Positions 57,706-64,000 of a stretch of 64,000 nucleotides of DNA are shown here, piece after piece. A program made the translations under genes and the position numbers. The notes beneath the pieces were generated by a model. That model had not been told where the DNA came from. It saw only the letters and a list, made by a program, of their open reading frames with translations, and made no database searches. The stretch is taken from assembly GCA_030762175.1 (NCBI GenBank), contig CM060831.1:77972001-78036000 (forward strand), written 5' to 3'. This DNA comes from Metallyticus violacea. Its lineage: Eukaryota; Arthropoda; Insecta; Mantodea; Metallyticidae. Each line of letters starts with the position of its first letter. Positions within the stretch are counted from its first letter, which is position 1.

Positions 57706-58827
57706 ACCAGCCGGCTATTGAAACAATCTTCTGCTAGATCGAATGATAATATATATTTGAGCAGCACATTCACTACTTAGCTATTACGCTATTTCCAATA
57801 TTTAGTGCAGTACCGTGTGTTCTACTCAGAACGTTAAAACATGTAGTATGGATTCATAATATATCAGCATTCTAAACATTTCACAATCTCAGGCATCTCC
57901 TGCAGTAGTTTAGAACAAAGGAACGGAACTGGATTTGTCTTTGAACGATAATTTCAAAACTGATATTTTACTATTGATAATTCAGGTTATCAAACAAGGA
58001 AACTTTATTAGATTCAGATATAAGGAGCACTGTAACATGTGAGGTAAGTCAATAAGTAAGTGAAATATTTTATTACCTCAAAACCTGTATACCCGCCAGT
58101 GTGTAGTCCACTGCCAGGTGGCGTATAATAACACTACCTATACAGCAGAACATTTGACGCCGCAAGGTTGCAATACGAAATAAATGGTCAAATGAGTACG
58201 CGCGAGCAGTTCTTCATATCTATGGGCAGAACTTAGGAAACTGTAAGCATCCAGCTATAGATTGTGTCTATGTATGGAATGAATATGATATCGAATAGGT
58301 ACCGTGAATTTTCAGAAATGGCCGTTAGACAATTGGCATTGATAGCATGTTCCCCACTCATATTTACTATCATTTATTAGGAGGAAAAAATCTGCAAGGT
58401 AGAACACTTCGACTCGACCAAGATGACATGTTGAAATACACGAATGATGATAAAATGAAATATTGTTGTTTATCTTGACGTACATTTACTCGTTCACCTA
58501 CAAAAATATTAAGGAATTTTACTTTTTGACTTACCCCCTTACTAGTTCTCCGGCGTTTATGAGTTAATAATACACTGACGCATCAAATGCGAGGAAGGTG
58601 AGGTATTACAACTTCATTTCTGGCAGATATATGGCAAAACACCTCCAATTATTGATAGAAGAGGGAGGGTGGCAGAGAGAGCATCTATTGTTTCTAAATT
58701 GGATTTCAAAGGCAATAATATTCTACACTTTTGTACGTCACCAAGACGAATTTTTCGCTTTCTCAATTTTAAGAACTTGACCATATGACATATATAACTA
58801 TTAAAAAGTTGCAACATTTCCTAAAAA
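57706..58827. other. Gene-free AT-rich sequence
   Basis: Nothing recognised apart from ordinary AT-rich sequence. Confidence 0.5.
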
Positions 58828-59192
58828 GAGTTCTTCAGAAAGTAATGCCCCACTTCTTTTCTCAGAATATTTTTTATTCAAAAGAGACGACAATATTTCT
58901 TTTACGCATACTATTTTTATGTATAATTTCCATCTACTTGTATTCGTTGCTCTTGTACTTCCCTTGTAGTCAGTTACGCTGCTGACATCTTCAAAAGCAT
59001 CTTTAAGAAGCCCAAAAAGATGGAAGTGCGAATAATGACTGCGGCGTGGAGACCGGTGTGTGCACTTTCCCAACAGCAGTCCTATCGACTGCACAACTCC
59101 CATACTTTGCACACAAACGTTGAACACATTTTTCTTTTTTGTGAACAAAAATTCAACTCGGTGTTTGTAATAGACGCCATTATAGCAGGTCA
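58828..59192 (-). pseudogene. Mariner relic, C-terminal piece with 3' end
   Basis: On the minus strand, HSPHRS-like sequence (THRSPRRSHYSHFHLFGLLK, near 59040) matches the mariner HPPYSPDLAPSDFHLFGPLK block, with the third catalytic Asp lost, and DAFEDVSSVTDYK follows. The element end read on the plus strand is GAGTTCTTCAGAAAGTAATG then CCCC near 58830, a mariner-type terminal sequence. Upstream, an ATGGCGTCTATTACAAACAC start-like stretch (near 59178) joins almost directly to the C-terminal part, suggesting an internal deletion. A family A SINE interrupts the relic at 59203. Confidence 0.65.
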
Positions 59193-59202
59193 CTCCAGCT
59201 CC

Positions 59203-59464
59203 CGCGGGTTCGAACCCGGCCAGGACCGATGGATTTTTTCGGGCGTAAAAATCCTAAGTATGGCTTCCTTCGGAAGGGAAGTAAAGCCGTGGGTCCCGTG
59301 TCGTACATTTACGGCACGAAAAAGAACCTCAAGCCTGAAAGAGAGGCCTCTGAGCAAAATTTGTCGGCCGTTTCACGCTCTGAGTTGAATGGGACGCTGA
59401 TGACCTGAGATGTTAAAGAGCGTCCATAAATAAATTAACACAAAAAAAAAAAAAAAAAAAAAAC
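59203..59464 (+). mobile_element. SINE family A, head-truncated, with 10-bp TSD
   Basis: The exact duplication CTCCAGCTCC lies at 59193-59202 and 59465-59474. The body begins directly at box B (GCGGGTTCGAACCCGGCCAG), so the first about 50 bases of the tRNA-like head, including box A, were never copied. The 3' tail is about 23 A. The body is nearly identical to the best copies, so the insertion is fairly recent although it could not be transcribed from its own promoter. Confidence 0.95.
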
Positions 59465-59474
59465 CTCCAGCTCC

Positions 59475-61985
59475 GCCATCTGTCAGACACAGGTTTCAAG
59501 TAATGCAAAAGTGTACAATTTCTGTCTTGATTAATGGGGTATTCTATTTTAAACGTCTATGGGACGCTTGCTTTTCATTCTGCACGGCCGAGACAAGCTA
59601 CCATCTTCCTTCAGCTTATCATTGTGAAGTTCGAAATCTTATCGGACGCTAAAAGTAATTATAAAGATTAATTGCTTGTTAGTTTGCTTCAATTCTGTTA
59701 CATATGCTGACGTCCGTATCCGCGGGGATAGAAGTGTGAGCTTCCCCAGGCTACATAAAATAAAAACAATTTTTAATTAAATGCGAGTTCTAAAACAATG
59801 GAGGTCTTACGTAAATACTGAACACTACCGCATGCAATGACATCTTTCACTTACCACCAACGAACAAAGTTTGATATCCTACCTGTTTTGTTGAGAGCAC
59901 CTCGTTTCATTCCTCCCAACTGCACTGCTTTCTGTCCCGTCCAACCCCAACACTCAGAACAAACCCACGATGCGACAATAAAAACATTTCATTTCAATAA
60001 CCTCTGTGGCGTTCTATCTCTTTCTCAGAATATTTTCTCCTTGCAGTTATGAGAAAAACGTGTTGTGTTTTAAAACCCATGCGCGCTAGTCCATGTGAAA
60101 TCCGTAAAGCAAAATTATTTTATATTTATATATAACTGAAACGTTTTGAAATTATAAAAACAGGAGAGAGTGGCCCTTTTACAAAGTATGGGTAATTTTA
60201 CACTGTTACTTTCTATGCTATAAGTAATAGTTAGAATATTTTTGAAATTTAGAAATTGATAACTCTAAAATATTTCGGAATATACATGGCCCTCGTTTGG
60301 ACGCGTGGCCAGCCTAACAGGGATTTGTTTGACACCGGGAAGCACGCTACTTGCGGCGGAGTCGGATATTCATAACCCCTTAAATTCAAGCGCTTATATT
60401 TCTACAGCACAACAAAAGCCAGTTTTTTGGTTATACAATAGCGTTTCGTGTGCAAGATCAGGGTTTTTTTGCACTCCAATATCTATTTTTTGTGTCGCTA
60501 CATGGCCATGTAAATAAAACCATGCTTCGTTCTTCTAAAAATTAAATGCAGGTCAATAGAGCGAACATTATTATCGAACACCCAATTGCATAAATTAACT
60601 CTATTATCACATGGTTGCAATTCCTGAACTACAGTTATCGGATAGGATTTTAATTTTAAAAGTTTAGTGACTTTCAAGTCCAGGTTTGCGAAATTCCTGA
60701 CTCCTGTGCAGGCTTTCTCAGAGATTTCTGTGGAATTCGTTTAACTTTTCTCATTGAGTTTTTTCTCTGAAAGAACACAGGTTTTTACTTTCGGTTTCTT
60801 ATGAAGAACAGACCCCGTTTCCCTAATTCTATTCACAAGATTACGAACCGTTTCTCTGCGAAGTGCATGAACAGCAGGGAATCTGTCTCACTTTTCTACC
60901 TAGGAACCATACTTAAAGATTCTGTGTGTTAAAGTATATGAACTTTTTTTACATTATAACAGCGCTAACAAATATAATACCTAAACAGTAGTCTCACAAT
61001 GTTCAATTCCTGTACAGCACAAAGTCTTCGCCTCAGCACACGGAGAGGCGGGAAAGTGGAGGGGGGGGAGAAACAGGACAGACAAATCCCCGCTAAGCCA
61101 GCCAAGCATCCAAATGAAGGCTGTGTTTAAATCAAAGTAATATTAATGAAAGCTTCCAACAAGCTTTTTGCTGCAAATAGCTTTTTATGAAATAATACTC
61201 CGACAATTAGTTTCATCTCCTTGCTGTTACTTCAAATATTTTTACAATCTATGTTGTTCCTTACTTATACAGATTAAAACAAAACATTTCAGATTAGTGA
61301 TCTCTAACAGAAAGCGAGAAAATAAACCCGGAATGACTTGTTTCAAATCACTTCCGGCGCAGTTTCTCCAATGAAGCAGGTCGTGCAGCATGAGTGTGCC
61401 AAACAGTTAAATGCAGTACAATCCACGCATCAAGATAAGTCGCGCATGTGCAGTGCGCTAACAACCGTCAAAATAAAATTTTATAAGTAGTTTTATTTTC
61501 TGTAACTTGTTCTGATACCGTGTCATATTTTGAAAAGTAATAATTATTCCATTTTAAAAGTAGGAATGGAAAGGTATATTTCAATATGATATGGTGAATA
61601 CACCTCTTTAAAATACTTTATAATGAAATGCCTGTCCCTTGGTTAAATAAATAAATATTACGCACTATTAAACAAGCTGAAAGAGCAGGTAACGTATAAT
61701 TTTGATTTGTGTTTTACTAATGCATAATTCCGGATGTATTAATTTTCACAGGCGCAATTATTCTTAGAATGGATAACATTTATCAATTATTATAACAAAA
61801 TATAGTGGAAACTAGTTCATTTTTTGCAAAAATTATCTCTTGATGCTACATATAAACTCGTTGTCTTAACAATAAATATAAAGTCATTTTTTAAACTTAT
61901 TGCCCGATTGCCTCAAGAAGATTCAAACATCTGCCGCACATTTGTTAATAGCAGGTATAAAGAAGTCACTTGTATCTCTTGTTTC
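59475..61985. other. Gene-free sequence
   Basis: A G run lies near 61062. No recognised repeat or exon. Frames at 59837-60052 and 60305-60517 have no known similarity. Confidence 0.5.
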
Positions 61986-61986
61986 C

Positions 61987-62010
61987 TTTTTTTTTTTTTT
62001 TTTTTTTTTA
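61987..62010. repeat. Poly(T) run
   Basis: About 24 T, about 75 bases upstream of a family B SINE. It is not part of that SINE, which lies in plus orientation. Confidence 0.9.
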
Positions 62011-62084
62011 AATAAAATTTCTCTGGTAGTAAATTCAAATGAAATACATTCAAAATATAAACACCATACATTTCCACAAGCAAT

Positions 62085-62350
62085 ATACCGTCACGGGTGG
62101 CCGAGGTCGTTTAAGGGGCGGACTTATGCGCGGGAGGTCTGTGGTTCGAATCCCGTCAAGACCGTCCTCCCTGACTGAGGTTTTCCTCAGTCCTCATAAA
62201 TGGCAAATGCCGGGGAGGTACCCGAAACTTAGGCCTGGAACGTTTCTTTCCTAAAAAATCCTTTCCCAATATATCATTTCATCTCATGTATCACCAGTCT
62301 CTACCGCCTGTGGTGCCTCAGTAGTAAAAACGAGCGTTAAACACTTAAAA
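62085..62350 (+). mobile_element. SINE family B, full-length
   Basis: The head reads GTCACGGGTGGCCGAGGTCG (box A region) and GGTTCGAATCCCGTCAAGAC (box B intact). The body contains CCTGACTGAGG, TTTTCCTCAGTCCTCATAAA then TGGCAAATGCC, and GGCCTGGAACGTTTC. The 3' end is GAGCGTTAAACAC, followed by an AAAGGGAAAAAGGGCG stretch and a G run. A possible short duplication is AGCAATA (about 62078) and GGCAATA (about 62379). The intact box A and B make it the best family B copy for promoter activity. Confidence 0.9.
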
Positions 62351-62364
62351 GGGAAAAAGGGCGG

Positions 62365-63049
62365 GGGGGGGGGGAGAAGGCAATAAACTTTTATGCTCAA
62401 AGCAGAACTTTCGTAATAACAATTGCAGCCTACTGTCAAAGCACTTGTTATTTTGAAATACTTTATTAATTTTCCTTTACACATCACCGACATGTTCTAA
62501 ACCAGTGAGAATATAGCTCAAGGCAGTACAGAACTATCTGGTTGGAAACAATAAACAGTTTTGTAACGTCCACAGAAACTCGGAACTGAAAACCTCATAT
62601 AAAACTTATTCATCTGGTAGACACCGTAAAAAATACCACTCACAGTTTTTCACAATCATTATTTCCGTTGTAATCACTTTTTTGTGTCCTCTCTCTTTAT
62701 TTTTCTGCTAGTAAAGCGCACTTAAAATGATCCATTATTTTAGGGAGTGAGACAGAGAAAGAAAACACTTGATAACACTTTCTTACAAAATGATCAACGC
62801 GCAATTATTCCGAACCTCAATGTCTTCTTTTTTTAATAAAGAATGGGGAGTCACTGTGCACGTTTACAAGTTAAAATTCGGTCAAAGCTGAGGATATCTT
62901 ATGTAAACGCATTGCCAGTTAAAGATGGTATTGTAAAGAAGCGCTTTATCCGCTGATTCAGGAATCTGAGAGGATGAAATGGCTTTTCTACAGAACCGTG
63001 AGCCAGCTTGTGGTGTGGGTATCGTAGGATGGAGCTGACAAAAAGCATT
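62365..63049. other. Gene-free sequence
   Basis: Nothing recognised beyond homopolymer runs. Confidence 0.5.
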
Positions 63050-63054
63050 CGACA

Positions 63055-63347
63055 CTTTTAATCTATTTTATAACTTTGTGGAAGAAGATGCTGAAACTGG
63101 GAACCGTCGTTTTTGGAACTTCTTTAAATCACTCGCTATAGTTCACATTGAGTAATATTGGCTATTTTGTGTAAATTCTTCCAGGATGTGGGTTTGTTTT
63201 GAATACAGTATTTTTTTAATTTATCTCAGAGATAAAAGTCACAAGGGATTAGGTTGGGGGACCCAGGAGGCCACAAATGCTTACTGAAAAGTCTTTCTGA
63301 CGCACTCTTTCATCGAAATATTCGCTCTATGAGTAAGAGGAGGTTGT

Positions 63348-63350
<3 letters not shown>
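63055..63350 (-). pseudogene. IS630/mariner-like DDE transposase relic, C-terminal part
   Basis: On the minus strand, KHLWPPGSPNLIPCDFYL near 63270 matches the LWPPRSPDLTPCDFYLWG block of this transposase group, with SPDL changed to SPNL. YCIQNKPTSWKNLHK near 63200 follows (usual VY..NPHTLEEL). IANITQCEL and, after a shift, NDGSQFQHLL near 63080 complete the C-terminus (usual GRHFQHLL). It reads into an A run at the right edge and is cut there. It is a different copy from the plus-strand relic at 44.0 kb, with a similar domain order. Stops and frameshifts are present. Confidence 0.75.

Positions 63351-63353
<3 letters not shown>

Positions 63354-63391
<38 letters not shown>
63354..63391. repeat. 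Poly(A) run of about 38
   Basis: An uninterrupted A run immediately right of the transposase relic. It is the longest homopolymer in the window. Confidence 0.95.
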
Positions 63392-63392
<1 letters not shown>

Positions 63393-63850
63393 CAACGCAA
63401 AGCAAAGTTATGCTCTCTGTGCATACTCTACAAGGGGGGGGGGTAAAATTGTATTCATGTATGGGAGTTCATTAACTAAAATAAAAAACCCAAATGAAAA
63501 CAAATAAACCCTTCAAATAAGGCATTAATAACTACAAAGTCAAAGATAAAAATAAAGAAAAAATAACACAGTAAATAATTCGAAACTAACAGAACTCTGT
63601 GTTCCTTACAAAACAACTTAACAGAATCCCCTACGTTGCCTCGGAAAAACATAACCCTATAATTCTTTCTCCAATCATGGAGCGGCACTTTATGAACGAC
63701 ACAACGATTATTTTGTGTACACACATGACCAGGGATGGTGTACTTATTTTTGGTTGTTTACACTGTTTAGACCGCCTAAGTACGGGTCACATGCACCAGA
63801 GTTATTTTATATGATTTTAACTTTTTTTATTAAGAGCCATAAGAAATGCC
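63392..63850. other. Gene-free sequence
   Basis: A G run lies at about 63434-63442. Overlapping frames at 63.5-63.8 kb on both strands are unrecognised. Confidence 0.5.
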
Positions 63851-63859
63851 TGTTTATTG

Positions 63860-64000
63860 TTTTTTTTTTTTTTGTTTCGTTTTTTGAATGCTGTCTAACT
63901 CCCGTTTTTGCTACAGAGACACCACAGGCGGTGGACACTGATGATAAATAAAATGAAACGATATATTGGGAAAGGATTTATATAAAAACCTCAATAAGGG
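63860..64000 (-). mobile_element. SINE family B, 3' part, cut by window edge
   Basis: Minus strand. A poly(T) tail near 63861 is followed by sequence that reads, on the minus strand, GGTGTCTCTGTAGCAAAAAC, GGGAG and TTAGACAGC. This equals the GTAGTAAAAACGGGCGTTAAACA terminus with changes. CCACCGCCTGTGGTGTCTC and ATATCGTTTCATTTTATTT match the 62.1 kb copy. The head would lie beyond the window. Confidence 0.78.

Noticed and set aside
1..64000. A novel defence, secretion or biosynthetic system
   Set aside because: Nothing in the window supports one. All recognisable coding traces are transposase or reverse-transcriptase relics, and the rest is repeats and featureless DNA.

Overview
This window looks like non-coding nuclear DNA from an arthropod, most likely an insect. 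It is AT-rich, has long homopolymer and triplet microsatellites, holds no bacterial-style gene arrays, and is dense in decayed mariner/Tc1-type DNA transposons, tRNA-headed SINEs and a non-LTR retrotransposon relic. I found no host protein-coding gene that I can support. Open frames are mostly under 130 codons, and those with recognisable similarity are pieces of transposases or of a reverse transcriptase. The taxon below arthropod is a guess.

Three SINE families are recognisable from copies compared within the window. Family A (about 290 bp, probably tRNA-Gly-derived head) has eleven copies. Most full-length ones are bounded by clear target-site duplications (TSDs): 8.1, 8.9, 16.3, 23.2, 27.7, 41.3 and 52.8 kb. 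A head-truncated copy lies at 59.2 kb and decayed pieces at 6.0, 39.4 and 40.2 kb. Family B (about 275 bp, tRNA-Ser/Leu-like head) is at 2.1, 43.1 and 62.1 kb, with decayed or cut copies at 17.0, 57.4 and 63.9 kb. Family C (about 400 bp, GC-rich) is at 30.6 and 38.1 kb, with a piece at the left edge.

DNA transposons: two mariner copies keep both terminal inverted repeats and TA duplications (15.3-16.7 kb, minus; 51.0-52.3 kb, plus). Mariner relics lie at 22.6-23.6, 26.5-27.4, 37.1-37.9 and 58.8-59.2 kb, a Tc1-like relic at 19.6-20.0 kb, and IS630/mariner-like relics at 44.0 and 63.1 kb. Two shortened derivatives (4.3-4.9 and 11.9-12.6 kb) join a transposase N-terminus to its C-terminus. Three mariner copies have been hit by family A SINEs, which gives a relative order of invasion. 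A 5'-truncated LINE relic spans 33.7-35.0 kb, and the 3' tail of a related LINE lies at 21.4 kb.

The most unusual structure is a long, about 95% matched inverted repeat at 55.59-55.89 kb with a 40-base loop. Other unexplained structure: three 46-bp tandem units (7.9 kb), a perfect 14-bp hairpin (10.03 kb), and an unclassified dispersed repeat present twice near long GAA/TTC tracts (45.8 and 48.9 kb). No CRISPR array, rRNA, stand-alone tRNA gene, operon or defence system is visible.
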